Positions 62,701 to 64,000 of a stretch of DNA of 64,000 nt are shown one piece after another. The translations under genes and the position numbers were made by a program. This DNA comes from Shinisaurus crocodilurus (Eukaryota; Chordata; Lepidosauria; Squamata; Shinisauridae). The notes beneath the pieces are model-generated. The model had not been told where the DNA came from, searched no databases, and saw nothing but the letters and a program-made list of their open reading frames with translations. The first letter of the stretch is position 1. Each line of letters starts with the position of its first letter. Where the stretch lies: positions 127,166,402 to 127,230,401 of the forward strand of contig CM037877.1 in the NCBI GenBank assembly GCA_021292165.1, given 5' to 3'.

Positions 62701-63142
62701 GATCTGAAACTGGGCAATACAGAAGCTGCCATAGCTTGGGTTGTGGGCTCGCATTTTGATTCTGTTTCCAGTTCCAAGATGCTTAGCACTGGCCTAGCAC
62801 AAAGGATACAGGCCTGATGGGGTGGCCTCTTCCTCTAGGTCCTCCTAGGAAGGCGCCTTCAGCCACTCTCCTCGTCCGCACCATCTTGACTCTACATATG
62901 TAGATTTGCATACGAGGCACACTGATGCACAGATGCACTTGCCTGCACACTGCTTGCAGATCACCACACACAGGTTGATGGCAGCCCAGTCGGGGCTCAG
63001 GGTGTGACAGTCAGCACAGAACCTGTTAGCTTTGTTAGACCAGATTTTCTCAGCCACCTCATAGTCGTAGAGTGTCTCAGCAATGGCGTCCTGCAGGGCC
63101 TCCATCCATTCCCGCTTCTCTCGCTCAGACTCGGCTCCAAAA
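11967..63142 (-). CDS. ARAP3: ARAP3, Arf-GAP/Rho-GAP/ankyrin-repeat/PH protein 3 (24 exons, 5' part missing)
   Basis: Phosphoinositide-regulated dual GTPase-activating protein that switches off Arf6 and RhoA at the plasma membrane. Seen: 24 minus-strand exons that join in one frame (1,134 residues). Fragment residues 1-24 end PH2; the Arf-GAP zinc finger C42, C45, C62, C65 with arginine R70 fits CX2CX16CX2CX4R; PH3 and PH4 follow; the Rho-GAP has its arginine finger at R487 (GIYRKNG); then RA, PH5 and a tail with EPVYEEVG. The tail (PVYEEVG, LMQELSTAILRK) and exon texts such as NLALLFAPSLF and SLITTW match ARAP3 rather than ARAP1 or ARAP2. FCHSD1 next door supports this. SAM, PH1 and most of PH2 lie beyond 64000. 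No frameshift or stop seen. One intron is GC-AG. Confidence 0.9.
12588..14039. other. ARAP3 intron, nothing recognised
   Basis: Last ARAP3 intron (about 1.45 kb). No repeat family or conserved block identified; unusually repeat-poor for this window. Confidence 0.4.
14040..14078 (-). CDS. ARAP3: ARAP3 window exon 23 (39 bp)
   Basis: Thirteen codons, HRLHTRRTLSMFF, phase 0 at both ends, acceptor TTTTCAG and donor GTAAGTAC. Being 39 bp and in phase, skipping it would keep the frame. Confidence 0.9.
14535..15914. mobile_element. GC-rich non-autonomous DNA element, copy A
   Basis: Begins CTGGGTTTGCATGACATG and ends CATGCGAACCCAG. The interior is GC-rich with long palindromes (for example around 15120-15210), a short CCAATG tandem near 15450-15481, and the GGGATACC and TGTGCCCAAC blocks that recur in copies at 19190 and 33250. 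Open frames in it look like composition effects. Target duplication not resolved. Confidence 0.65.
16427..16564 (-). CDS. ARAP3: ARAP3 window exon 22
   Basis: 46 codons, residues 870-915, phase 0 at both ends. Reads HDSIRPVILRRRSSSDLAKQ, then KFGTMPLIPLRG and LSANQTL. The basic RRRSSSDL patch resembles a 14-3-3 or basophilic-kinase site. Acceptor TTCCTGTAG, donor GTAAGG. Confidence 0.9.
17101..17363. mobile_element. TcMar-Tigger-type MITE, copy 2
   Basis: Same family as 11443-11692: CAGTAATACCTTGGATTGCA at the left, complement at the right, TA on both flanks (17099-17100, 17364-17365). Confidence 0.85.
17435..17791. mobile_element. Non-autonomous DNA element with CTCTACA ends, copy 1
   Basis: About 357 bp, starts CTCTACATTGAGG and ends CCTCGTGTAGAG, imperfect terminal inverted repeats. 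Interior matches the element at 47948-48298 along its length (AAGGTGGCGCTGTGATATAG, GAGCACACAATAAATGCCT). No coding potential. Confidence 0.65.
17792..19180. other. ARAP3 intron, purine-rich then unassigned
   Basis: 17860-18440 is strongly purine-rich on the plus strand (AGG/GAA runs), which creates long spurious minus-strand frames. The rest was not recognised. Confidence 0.4.
19190..19575. mobile_element. GC-rich non-autonomous DNA element, partial copy
   Basis: Right part of the family at 14535 and 33250: GGGATACCTGTGGGAGGACC, GTGCCCGATTGCCTGTTGGG, then a palindromic AACCCACACTGTG and CGTCCGAACCTGCCCC end. The left terminus is not evident. Confidence 0.5.
20727..20992. repeat. 266-bp direct repeat, left copy
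   Basis: From CTCCCACCAGCCATCGAAAG to CACATCTCATTAT. An identical-looking copy lies at 21910-22175, offset 1,183 bp. Function unknown. Confidence 0.92.
20993..21909. other. 917-bp AT-rich segment between the 266-bp repeats
   Basis: AT-rich, no long open frame. A shorter AT-rich and TATAAAAGC-containing stretch (20500-20726) precedes the left repeat, hinting at an LTR-like or other element, but no diagnostic motif such as PBS or a recombinase was found. Confidence 0.4.
21910..22175. repeat. 266-bp direct repeat, right copy
   Basis: Second copy of 20727-20992. It ends 90 bp short of ARAP3 exon 21. Confidence 0.92.
22266..22329 (-). CDS. ARAP3: ARAP3 window exon 21 (end of PH5)
   Basis: 64 bp. 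One base completes a Leu codon, then YLACTGQSELWDWTTSILKA and Q. The WDWTTSILKAQ helix closes the fifth PH domain; the invariant PH tryptophan is present. Acceptor TCTGCAG, donor GTGCGT. Confidence 0.9.
22645..22872. mobile_element. hAT-like MITE of the GGGTGCTTCCAGA group
   Basis: Starts GGGTGCTCCCAGACAGA and ends TCTGGAAGCACCC. Interior has TGCAGCTATTCCGTCTTT. Relatives at 23598, 25725, 35486 and 51989. No clear duplication. Confidence 0.6.
23372..23407 (-). CDS. ARAP3: ARAP3 window exon 20 (36-bp micro-exon in PH5)
   Basis: 36 bp between TGCTATAG and GTGAGT. Completes a Gln codon, reads WGFTLCLEKQQ, and leaves CT for a Leu codon. Corresponds to the WGFTLILEKMHL strand of PH5 in mammals. 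Easily missed by gene finders. Confidence 0.88.
23446..23492. repeat. (TAA)n microsatellite
   Basis: About 15 AAT/TAA units, 40 bp upstream of the micro-exon's acceptor. Confidence 0.95.
23598..23800. mobile_element. hAT-like MITE of the GGGTGCTTCCAGA group, 3'-truncated
   Basis: Begins GGGCACTTCCAGATGGAG; shares TGTGCAGCTATTCCATCTTT and the following hairpin with 22645-22872. Right terminus degraded. Confidence 0.55.
23900..25724 (+). mobile_element. L1-clade LINE, ORF2 3' portion, decayed
   Basis: Broken plus-strand frames with recognisable L1 ORF2 C-terminal features: LKLSLCGKQNTLKMNTIPWI, KEGGFGFPDLALYHRAYLLT, and a CWLCNAANASFKHMFLHCPV cysteine-histidine motif. Many stops and frameshifts. 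Lies in the intron between ARAP3 exons 19 and 20. Confidence 0.75.
25725..25785. mobile_element. hAT-like MITE of the GGGTGCTTCCAGA group, right end only
   Basis: Ends CACCTGGAAGCACCC, as the other members do. Left part missing. Confidence 0.5.
26089..26400 (-). mobile_element. tRNA-derived SINE split by a MITE
   Basis: Minus-strand SINE with the body ending in a TGGACCAAAGGTCTGAC block near 26125 and the head (TTTGCATGCAGAAGGCCCC) near 26350-26375. The MITE at 26195-26329 was inserted into it. Confidence 0.65.
26195..26329. mobile_element. Palindromic hAT-type MITE, copy 4
   Basis: Full-length palindrome, ends CAGTGTTCTCC and GGAGAACACTG. Duplication CCACAGAT (26187-26194) against CCTCAGAT (26330-26337), 7 of 8. 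Confidence 0.85.
26557..26639 (-). CDS. ARAP3: ARAP3 window exon 19 (PH5)
   Basis: 83 bp: 27 codons SVKPEREWLMDMAKVYMGIR, then RKLKPPS, plus CA of a split codon. Acceptor TGCCCAG, strong GTAAGT donor. Central strands of PH5. Confidence 0.9.
27253..27456 (+). mobile_element. tRNA-derived SINE, plus strand
   Basis: Head GTGTAGTGGTTAGAGCATTG (A-box-like) and GGTTCAAACCCC (B box), body with GGGCCAGTCACCAACTCTC and CACAGGGTTGTTGTGAGA, AT-rich tail. Same family as 3588, 31086 and 54707. Not a functional tRNA: no cloverleaf closes. Confidence 0.8.
27679..27812 (-). CDS. ARAP3: ARAP3 window exon 18 (start of PH5)
   Basis: 134 bp, residues 764-808: completes a Gly codon, then AKRESPKCGLLKCREESPKL and onward to FQERYFVIKDHKLLLLKEKR. 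Typical first PH strands. Acceptor CTTTCAG; donor GTATAG is weak but keeps frame with exon 19. Confidence 0.88.
27945..28374 (-). mobile_element. tRNA-derived SINE, minus strand, with internal insert
   Basis: The minus strand reads GGGGCCGTAGCTCAGTGGTA at the right end (A box) and CTCAGGCTCAATCCC (B box). The tail region near 27960-28020 has GGACCACGGGTCTCACTCAG. About 190 bp between them is not SINE-like, perhaps a second insertion. Confidence 0.65.
28649..28777 (-). CDS. ARAP3: ARAP3 window exon 17 (end of RA domain)
   Basis: 129 bp: completes Glu, then RPLHPKEKVLEQALQWCKLS, SSAYLLVKKVPMEEGSCLFT, plus one base of Gly. Closes the Ras-association domain, which binds Rap1 in ARAP3. Acceptor TTTTCAG, donor GTGAGT. 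Confidence 0.9.
28948..29088 (-). mobile_element. CR1 LINE 3' end, minus strand, older subfamily
   Basis: Reads AGAATCACTGAATTTTAGAG at its 3' end (left), then the ATGGCCATCCAGCCTCTTCT block in reverse. Diverged from the other CR1 copies here. Confidence 0.75.
29274..29388 (-). CDS. ARAP3: ARAP3 window exon 16 (RA domain)
   Basis: 115 bp: VSPIMRAEELTNRVLEMRNV, then AASLDIWLTFEVLENGEL plus one base. Core of the RA domain (ubiquitin-like fold). Acceptor CCTACAG, donor GTGAGT. Confidence 0.92.
29555..30540 (-). mobile_element. R4/Vingi-like LINE, C-terminal part, minus strand
   Basis: Open frame 29744-30268 of 174 codons. It contains FTLAKLNVLPSALLEGRF and a YPCGMGEVETAGYVLLYCNF motif, matching the related FSLAQFNVLPSKLLDGRY and CPCNNEEVESVVHVLSNC motif of the element at 46030. 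This is the domain after RT. Clade name is tentative. Confidence 0.6.
30541..31085. other. Probable 5' part of the L1-like element at 31328
   Basis: A/T-rich sequence with oligo-A and oligo-T patches that seems continuous, across the SINE at 31086-31327, with the ORF1-type element. No conserved motif; inference only. Confidence 0.35.
31086..31327 (-). mobile_element. tRNA-derived SINE, minus strand, full length
   Basis: Minus strand reads GAGCCAGTGTGGCGTAGTGG, then the GTGACTTTGGGCCAGTCACT body and an AATAAATAAATAAA tail. Same family as 3588, 27253 and 54707. Confidence 0.82.
31328..32545 (+). mobile_element. L1-like ORF1-only element (HAL1-like)
   Basis: Open frame 31441-31980 (179 codons): a charged coiled-coil-like N-terminus (MGNKLEDLGNKMVLLEKRMD), then an L1 ORF1-type domain with VCRINSMFARSRGDPRDILV. 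About 565 bp of non-coding 3' sequence follow, ending in TTTTTAATAAAATAAAATTA and an A run. No ORF2/RT sits between ORF1 and the tail, as in mammalian half-L1 elements. Possible deletion product instead. Confidence 0.65.
32798..32872 (-). CDS. ARAP3: ARAP3 window exon 15 (start of RA domain)
   Basis: 75 bp, 25 codons: LSQAGDIILEVYLEQKNPDC then CVTLK. Phase 0 on both sides, so it is skippable in frame. Acceptor CCTACAG, donor GTGAGC. Confidence 0.92.
33250..34320. mobile_element. GC-rich non-autonomous DNA element, copy B
   Basis: Starts TGGGTTCGCACGACATGACA and ends GTGTCATGCGAACCCA. GC-rich interior with repeated CTTGCTGC blocks and nested palindromes, for example either side of 33580. Shares GTGCCCAACAGACGACTGGG and GGTCCTCCCGCGGGTATCCC with copies at 14535 and 19190. 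A CT microsatellite starts at its right end. Confidence 0.68.
34322..34395. repeat. (CT)n/(CCTC)n microsatellite
   Basis: About 20 CT units passing into CCCT/CCTT units, polypyrimidine on the plus strand. Confidence 0.95.
34554..34627. mobile_element. Palindromic hAT-type MITE, copy 5 (74 bp)
   Basis: Smallest member; CAGTGTTCTCCAACCTTGGG then its complement with only a short loop. Perfect 8-bp duplication CCTTAAAG (34546-34553, 34628-34635). It lies 83 bp from ARAP3 exon 14. Confidence 0.88.
34710..34778 (-). CDS. ARAP3: ARAP3 window exon 14 (Rho-GAP to RA linker)
   Basis: 69 bp, 23 codons: IDEDQVLQMDLENSLITTWR then DVQ. Phase 0 at both ends. Acceptor CCCCATAG, donor GTACTG (weak). Confidence 0.9.
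34872..35019 (-). CDS. ARAP3: ARAP3 window exon 13 (end of Rho-GAP)
   Basis: 148 bp: completes Arg, then VQKCADLNQMSTKNLALLFA, PSLFQTDGKGEHEVKVMEDL, IDNYVHIFN. The NLALLFAPSLF box is the conserved Rho-GAP helix. Acceptor TTGCAG, donor GTGAGC. Confidence 0.92.
35486..35719. mobile_element. hAT-like MITE of the GGGTGCTTCCAGA group
   Basis: Ends GGGCGCTTCCAGACA and TGTCTGGAAGTGCCC. 234 bp, non-coding; the family's most complete copy in the window. Confidence 0.68.
36660..36739 (+). other. Signal-peptide-like exon with splice donor inside hAT element 1
   Basis: ATG in good context (CCACC before it) opens MTSACYRTNLWDGLYLPLVL then MALLCTG: a basic N-terminus, a hydrophobic core (LYLPLVLMALL) and a C-T-G cleavage-like end, exactly where an AG/GTAAGG donor follows (36740). 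This is the layout of a first exon of a secreted or membrane protein, not of a transposase. Gene of origin not recognised. The reversed copy at 50267 keeps the last part of it. Confidence 0.55.
36936..36974. repeat. (TG)n microsatellite in hAT element 1
   Basis: About 17 TG units; the corresponding place in the second copy has three expanded CA blocks. Confidence 0.95.
37195..38777 (+). pseudogene. hAT transposase (ZMYM1-like), N-terminally truncated and frameshifted
   Basis: Two overlapping frames, 37243-37626 and 37545-38777 (the second 410 codons), separated by a frameshift at a 13-G tract (37547-37559). Features: YYSISVDSTPDIAHCDQLTI (RNase-H-like catalytic start), SYDNASNMSGKYNGMQA, CCAHSLNLVGQNAV, WNLLTD, RWSAHHDAV, and a C-terminal hATC dimerisation region with NCSGERSFSALKRVKNELRS. 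The N-terminal zinc-finger (TTF/BED-like) half is absent. With that missing and the shift, an active enzyme is unlikely. Confidence 0.85.
39097..41385. other. ARAP3 intron, nothing recognised
   Basis: 2.3 kb of AT-rich intronic sequence without long frames, clear repeats or conserved blocks; the longest apparently repeat-free stretch in the window. Confidence 0.4.
41386..43958 (+). mobile_element. CR1 LINE, near-complete ORF2, plus strand
   Basis: Non-LTR element with an endonuclease part (MGDFNFPDICWETN, SDHVILEFLI) in frame 41517-42509 and an RT part in frame 42643-43878: [41 protein letters not shown], then the C-terminal CR1 domain to GML-stop. The 3' end is TTCTATGATTCTATAT. Stops separate the halves (42509-42640) and a Y-stop-P change breaks the start (near 41442). 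5'-truncated, inactive, but little diverged from the copies at 3700 and 52094. Confidence 0.93.
44078..44098. repeat. (TG)n microsatellite
   Basis: About ten TG units after the CR1 copy. Confidence 0.85.
44287..44428 (+). mobile_element. 5S-rRNA-derived SINE-like piece with CR1 tail
   Basis: 44290-44343 matches the 3' half of vertebrate 5S rRNA (GAAGCAGGGTC, then GCCTGGTT and TTACTTGGATGGGAGACC). It joins directly to a CR1 3' end (CCTGCATTGAGCAGGGGG, CTTGTAGGCTCCTTCCAACT, CTATGAAATCTATG). The internal promoter half of 5S is weak or lost. Not a functional rRNA gene. Confidence 0.65.
44535..44640 (-). CDS. ARAP3: ARAP3 window exon 12 (Rho-GAP)
   Basis: 106 bp: completes Glu, then IFQKSQRLEQYKELINRLPH and LNRRTLAALIGHLY plus CG of Arg. 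The LP..N..TL..L..HL pattern is the conserved Rho-GAP core helix. Acceptor CCTTTCAG, donor GTTAGT. Confidence 0.92.
44712..46020 (+). mobile_element. L2-like LINE, decayed, plus strand
   Basis: Broken frames with HQYADDTLLHHI (RT catalytic box, YADD), KVLVITFKALDSWAPGYLKD and VVAPHMWNSLPQQVR, the L2 C-terminal signature. The 3' end has GCCTCTTTGAGCAACTTCTT and an AATAAATAAAA tail. Confidence 0.78.
46030..47660 (+). mobile_element. R4/Vingi-like LINE, decayed, plus strand
   Basis: RT remnant with FIDLKSAFE and LLYADDAILISQTRLGLKRL, then a long C-terminal part (46835-47377 and 47343-47639) with KYRRAFSLAQFNVLPSKLLD and a CPCNNEEVESVVHVLSNCSF Cys-His motif. Frameshifted near 47370 and earlier. 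Related to the minus-strand fragment at 29555. Confidence 0.68.
47708..47802. repeat. AT/AG and (AAT)n microsatellites
   Basis: TATATA, GAGAGA and about 12 AAT units followed by ATT units, just after the R4-like LINE. Confidence 0.92.
47948..48298. mobile_element. Non-autonomous DNA element with CTCTACA ends, copy 2
   Basis: Starts CTCTACATGAGGCTTTTACC and ends AATAAATGCCTTGTATAG. Co-linear with 17435-17791 (AAGGTGGTGCTGTGGTATAG, GGAGAGGCCGTGGAGGATGA). Non-coding. Confidence 0.65.
48611..48823 (-). CDS. ARAP3: ARAP3 window exon 11 (Rho-GAP, arginine finger)
   Basis: 213 bp: completes Gly, then LQHEGIYRKNGAKSRIKGLM, EEFRRDARNVKLRISDNFIE, DVTDVLKRFFRELEDPVFTT, CLHPQWKEAA plus one base. The R in GIYRKNG is the catalytic arginine finger of Rho-GAPs and is present. 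Acceptor CTCCCTCAG, donor GTACCA (weak). Confidence 0.93.
48824..49393. other. ARAP3 intron, nothing recognised
   Basis: Intronic sequence between exon 11 and MITE copy 6. No feature identified. Confidence 0.4.
49394..49529. mobile_element. Palindromic hAT-type MITE, copy 6
   Basis: Full-length palindrome with CAGTGTTCTCC and GGAGAACACTG ends. Flanks do not give a clean 8-bp duplication; GCTACA occurs on both sides, four bases further out on the left. Confidence 0.8.
49530..50258. other. ARAP3 intron, nothing recognised
   Basis: Unassigned intronic sequence up to the second hAT element. Confidence 0.4.
50267..51965 (-). mobile_element. hAT element 2: 1.7 kb transposase-less relative of element 1, reversed
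   Basis: Ends CAGGGCCGGATTAA and TTAATCCGGCCATG. Perfect 8-bp duplication CTTTGGAT at 50259-50266 and 51966-51973. Compared with element 1 it lacks the whole transposase (joined where element 1 has about 37217 and 38891), lacks about 95 bp including the start of the signal-peptide exon, and has its CA-repeat block multiplied three times (50640-51180). Confidence 0.92.
50640..51172. repeat. Threefold internal duplication with CA microsatellites in hAT element 2
   Basis: The block GAACTCTGTTCTCTGGGG to CCCCATGAAAGCGCAC followed by CA runs appears three times (about 50643-50790, 50785-50875, 51070-51172). The second and third are separated by about 60 bp of foreign AT-rich sequence (50941-50990). 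Confidence 0.85.
51989..52709. mobile_element. hAT-like MITE of the GGGTGCTTCCAGA group, split by CR1
   Basis: Left part 51989-52093 begins TGTTTCCAGACAAGGCTTTT like 35486-35719; right part 52584-52709 ends ATCTGCAAGTGCCC. CR1 (52094-52583) lies between. Starts only 16 bp after the hAT element 2 target duplication. Confidence 0.65.
52094..52583 (+). mobile_element. CR1 LINE 3' end, plus strand
   Basis: Open to the normal stop: [40 protein letters not shown], then [20 protein letters not shown], stop at 52495, CR1 3' UTR and TTCTATGATTCTATGATTCT tail. Confidence 0.92.
52801..54178. mobile_element. GC-rich non-autonomous DNA element, copy C
   Basis: Starts CTGTTCACATGACATGACAA and ends GTGATGTGCGAACCTG. 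Contains inverted copies of a TGTCAGTGGTT/AACCACTGACA block with GGGGCTGTCAGTGG (53220 and 53880 areas) and a GAT microsatellite. Termini are shared with copies at 14535 and 33250 but the interior differs. Confidence 0.6.
53751..53791. repeat. (GAT)n microsatellite
   Basis: About 13 GAT units inside element copy C. Confidence 0.95.
54707..55022 (-). mobile_element. tRNA-derived SINE, minus strand, with expanded hexamer tail
   Basis: Body and core (GTGACTGGCCCAAAGTCACC in plus orientation, 54961-54980) as in 31086. The AT-rich tail has expanded into the hexamer array at 54722-54848. The tRNA head at the right end is cut off. Confidence 0.75.
54722..54848. repeat. (TTAATA)n hexamer array
   Basis: About 20 perfect ATTAAT units, 127 bp, no interruptions. 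Reads as Ile-Leu or Asn-Ile repeats in open frames, which are not genes. Confidence 0.97.
55173..55336 (-). CDS. ARAP3: ARAP3 window exon 10 (end of PH4, start of Rho-GAP)
   Basis: 164 bp: completes Arg, then TFCLQGACRLDFSAWCTAIQ, ASAGGQGNALRDQQLSRGGI, PIIVNSCIAFITQY plus one base. The FSAWCTAI helix ends PH4; GGIPIIVNSCIAFI begins the Rho-GAP fold. Acceptor TTTGTAG, donor GTGAGT. Confidence 0.93.
55337..56630. other. ARAP3 intron, nothing recognised
   Basis: Includes a short GTGTGTGT and poly-G patch near 55663-55684. No element named. Confidence 0.4.
56656..56735. repeat. (TG)n/(CG)n microsatellite
   Basis: Mixed TG and CGCG alternating purine-pyrimidine runs, a sequence type prone to Z-DNA. 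Confidence 0.9.
56950..57013 (-). CDS. ARAP3: ARAP3 window exon 9 (PH4)
   Basis: 64 bp: completes Ser, then VVPLAEGPEKKEMLILVEMG plus CG. Acceptor TTTGTAG, donor GTGAGA. PH4 strands. Confidence 0.9.
57259..57457 (-). CDS. ARAP3: ARAP3 window exon 8 (start of PH4)
   Basis: 199 bp: WFTPLSCHCLLGYEFQRVGR, LCYKSMLNPNQWLQGFFILQ, KSHLFICPGEEGAAEDSINL, RQLQEL plus one base. WF.PLSCH.LLG matches ARAP3. Acceptor TTTGCAG, donor GTGAGT. Confidence 0.92.
57764..57898. mobile_element. Palindromic hAT-type MITE, copy 7
   Basis: Full palindrome, left end CTGTGTTCTCC (one change), right end GGAGAACATTG. Duplication TGCTAGGA (57756-57763) against AGCTAGGA (57899-57906), 7 of 8. It is 98 bp from ARAP3 exon 7. 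Confidence 0.84.
57996..58138 (-). CDS. ARAP3: ARAP3 window exon 7 (end of PH3)
   Basis: 143 bp: two bases finish a split codon, then HPLSVTPSSATNRFRFTLEL, SLGGERIQQLGADGPDSLKS, WASAIGK. The FTLEL...GGERIQ..GADG and W helix close PH3. Acceptor CTTCTCTAG, donor GTAATA. Confidence 0.9.
58757..58905. mobile_element. Palindromic hAT-like MITE, another subfamily
   Basis: Left arm GGTGGGGAATGTGTGGCCCT, right arm CCACACGTTCCCCAGCC; the inner arms CTGCAAATCCCATCATCC and GATGGGAGTTGCAGTCC pair too. Imperfect TTCTAG/AACTAG flanks. Confidence 0.6.
58906..60110. other. ARAP3 intron, nothing recognised
   Basis: 1.2 kb with several open frames of no known similarity. No repeat family named. Confidence 0.4.
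60111..60221 (-). CDS. ARAP3: ARAP3 window exon 6 (PH3)
   Basis: 111 bp: completes Glu, then FQRVWCSLEKFFLFYETDRS, FEPVGKIEMADVNFTG plus one base. RVWC.L....L.FYE is a PH core. The donor GT(GAAC) is weak but is the one that keeps frame with exon 7; a stronger-looking CAG/GTATGT at about 60066 would need reading through an in-frame TAG. Confidence 0.82.
60302..60433 (-). CDS. ARAP3: ARAP3 window exon 5 (start of PH3)
   Basis: 132 bp: completes Gly, then KLGGEALSPEGVYNEITQPV, AHCGYLYKAPAMAKLTVTKK, SRE plus one base. The GYLYK turn starts PH3. Acceptor TTTGACAG, donor GTAAGT. Confidence 0.92.
60727..60765. repeat. (CG/CA)n microsatellite
   Basis: GCGCGCGCA passing into CA units, about 40 bp. 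Confidence 0.92.
60971..61124 (-). CDS. ARAP3: ARAP3 window exon 4 (Arf-GAP to PH3 linker)
   Basis: 154 bp: ALCAAVSGPGLLKTMLQFFA, TTLETEVGDCSVALKTKPWC, NSGQGQQGSYP plus one base. ALCAAV and the LLK.M.Q helix match ARAP3 after the Arf-GAP domain; the rest is variable. Acceptor TTTTCTCAG, donor GTAACT. Confidence 0.9.
61142..61830 (+). mobile_element. LINE 3' fragment (RTE/other clade), plus strand
   Basis: Coding remnant to a stop at 61570: IEKIILQRQLQWTGHVVRMP, then PKQLLYSQLKDGKQNIGGQY and KKCNINIKNWEALAHEQSNW; beyond the stop comes a CPHCGKLC zinc-finger-like end. This is the C-terminus of an endonuclease/RT LINE; clade not settled. It begins within about 20 bp of the ARAP3 exon 4 acceptor. 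Confidence 0.7.
62005..62187 (-). CDS. ARAP3: ARAP3 window exon 3 (Arf-GAP)
   Basis: 183 bp, 61 codons, phase 0 at both ends: LFIMLGNEQVNKFWAAHVPP, SEALYPDASAEQRRDFIAYK, YRYGRYRMPHPHYSSQEKVL, Q. The LGN...N.FW and FI..KY motifs are standard Arf-GAP C-lobe features. Acceptor CCTAAAG, donor GTAAGC. Confidence 0.93.
62385..62470 (-). CDS. ARAP3: ARAP3 window exon 2 (Arf-GAP catalytic arginine)
   Basis: 86 bp: two bases complete Gly67, then QHRSLGSSISKVQSLKLDTS and IWSNEMVQ. The R of QHRSLG is the Arf-GAP catalytic arginine; SKVQSLKLD.W is the conserved following strand and helix. Acceptor CATCCACAG, donor GTATGA. Confidence 0.93.
62943..63142 (-). CDS. ARAP3: ARAP3 window exon 1 (end of PH2, Arf-GAP zinc finger)
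   Basis: 200 bp: one base of a split codon, then FGAESEREKREWMEALQDAI (PH2 C-terminal helix), AETLYDYEVAEKIWSNKANR, FCADCHTLSPDWAAINLCVV, ICKQCA plus one base. Carries zinc ligands C42, C45, C62 and C65. Acceptor CCCCTCAG. The donor is GCAAGT, not GT; joining there gives GGT CAA CAC CGG with exon 2 and restores CAGQHR. Confidence 0.92.
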
Positions 63143-64000
63143 CTGAGGGGACACATATCTAATGATGTGGAGCTGAACCTCGGAGCAAACACCCCACAAG
63201 GCCATAAACACTCTGCTTGCAAAAATATGACTCTCAGCACTTAAGGCATCCCAGGGCTGACGTTAGGGATACGATACTACAAGGAGTTATCCGTTATTCT
63301 ACAAAGAGTGCGGATAATTGTGCGCGTGTGAAATCTGATGATCGAGTCCTTCTGTCTCTTTCAACCTCCCGTGTTCTGCCTTATTCACAAACCTGAACAA
63401 GTGGGCCCCAGCATTAGGATTGGCTGCAGGTTTCTGTGGGCTCTCAGACACAGGGTATCCCTGCCCTCCATCACAACTCCCTTCGTCTCTCTCTCCCTCT
63501 CCTCCATCCCACCCCCAAAATCAGGGCTCTGAAGGAGGGAGCAGAGCATGAAAACGTTGCTGTGCTGCTCCTTCCAGATGACTGAAGCAAGCAGGGGCCT
63601 CTGGGGCAAGCTCCTTTTTCCCACAGGGAGGAATACCAGGAAGGAGTGGAGCAGCAACACCTTTGGGTTTCCTGAAGTGTTGCTCAGCTCCTTCTGAGTG
63701 TCCCTCCCAATGGAAACTGGGAGCTTGCCCCCGAGGCCCCACAGGAGCCTTTGGGATGAGCTCCCATCTGCCAGTGGGAAAGGCACCCGGGGCATCTGTT
63801 GTGATGTATTATCAGCAGCAAACTGTGAGCATTTGTTTTTACATGTTTGGGAACAAATGGCTGTCACAGGCAGTTTTGTTATGTCTGCAGCCAGAAGTCT
63901 ATTCCCAGACTCAAGCCTGGGAAACAAGATCTCTGGGAACTTAACAAACCAACTGTCACAGTGTTTGTTTTCTCTGACGTAGTGAACTGCTCCAGACAGA
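63143..64000. other. ARAP3 intron at the right edge, with a foldback element
   Basis: No upstream ARAP3 exon was found here. About 63560-63770 contains an inverted repeat (GGGGCCTCTGGGGCAAGCTC against GAGCTTGCCCCCGAGGCCCC), probably a MITE without clear duplication. Confidence 0.5.

Noticed and set aside
62937..62943. Ordinary GT donor (GTGCAT) for ARAP3 exon 1
   Set aside because: Would add AA after CAGG and break the CX2CX16CX2CX4R motif; the GC donor restores it exactly.

Overview
The window is a piece of a vertebrate nuclear genome, most likely a squamate reptile (lizard or gecko). Vertebrate genes appear as short exons in long introns. The introns are filled with an unusually mixed repeat set: CR1, L2-like, R4/Vingi-like and L1-like LINEs, tRNA-derived SINEs, and many hAT, Tigger and other foldback DNA elements. 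That mixture is what squamates show; birds and mammals are each dominated by fewer families. The species call is inference.

Two host genes are present, both on the minus strand, in the order known from human 5q31 (FCHSD1 downstream of ARAP3). FCHSD1 occupies the left end: its first three coding exons (6433-6453, 3372-3469, 1107-1152) encode the first 55 residues of an F-BAR/SH3 protein, start in a CpG island at about 6300-6960, and run off the left edge. ARAP3 fills most of the rest (11967-63142). I could follow 24 coding exons without a break in reading frame: 3,406 coding bases, 1,134 residues, ending in a stop at 11967. They cover the end of PH2, the Arf-GAP domain, PH3, PH4, the Rho-GAP domain, the RA domain, PH5 and the C-terminal tail. 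The SAM domain, PH1 and most of PH2 lie beyond the right edge. No disabling change was seen, so the gene looks functional. One intron inside the Arf-GAP zinc finger uses a GC donor.

Everything else is mobile or simple sequence. The most striking pieces are: (1) a 3.05-kb hAT element (36038-39088, 8-bp target duplication) whose transposase lacks its N-terminal half and which carries a signal-peptide-like exon with a splice donor, plus a second, reversed, transposase-less copy (50267-51965) with its own 8-bp duplication; (2) an L1-like 3' fragment (9224-10340) flanked by near-identical direct repeats of about 320 bp; (3) a perfect-looking 266-bp direct repeat around 917 bp (20727-22175); (4) a small palindromic hAT MITE family, seven copies, most with 8-bp duplications centred on TA; (5) an ORF1-only L1 relative (31328-32545); (6) a 5S-rRNA-derived piece fused to a CR1 tail (44287-44428).

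No rRNA operon, functional tRNA gene, CRISPR array or prokaryotic feature was seen. All identifications come from reading the sequence and remembered family patterns; no database search was run.
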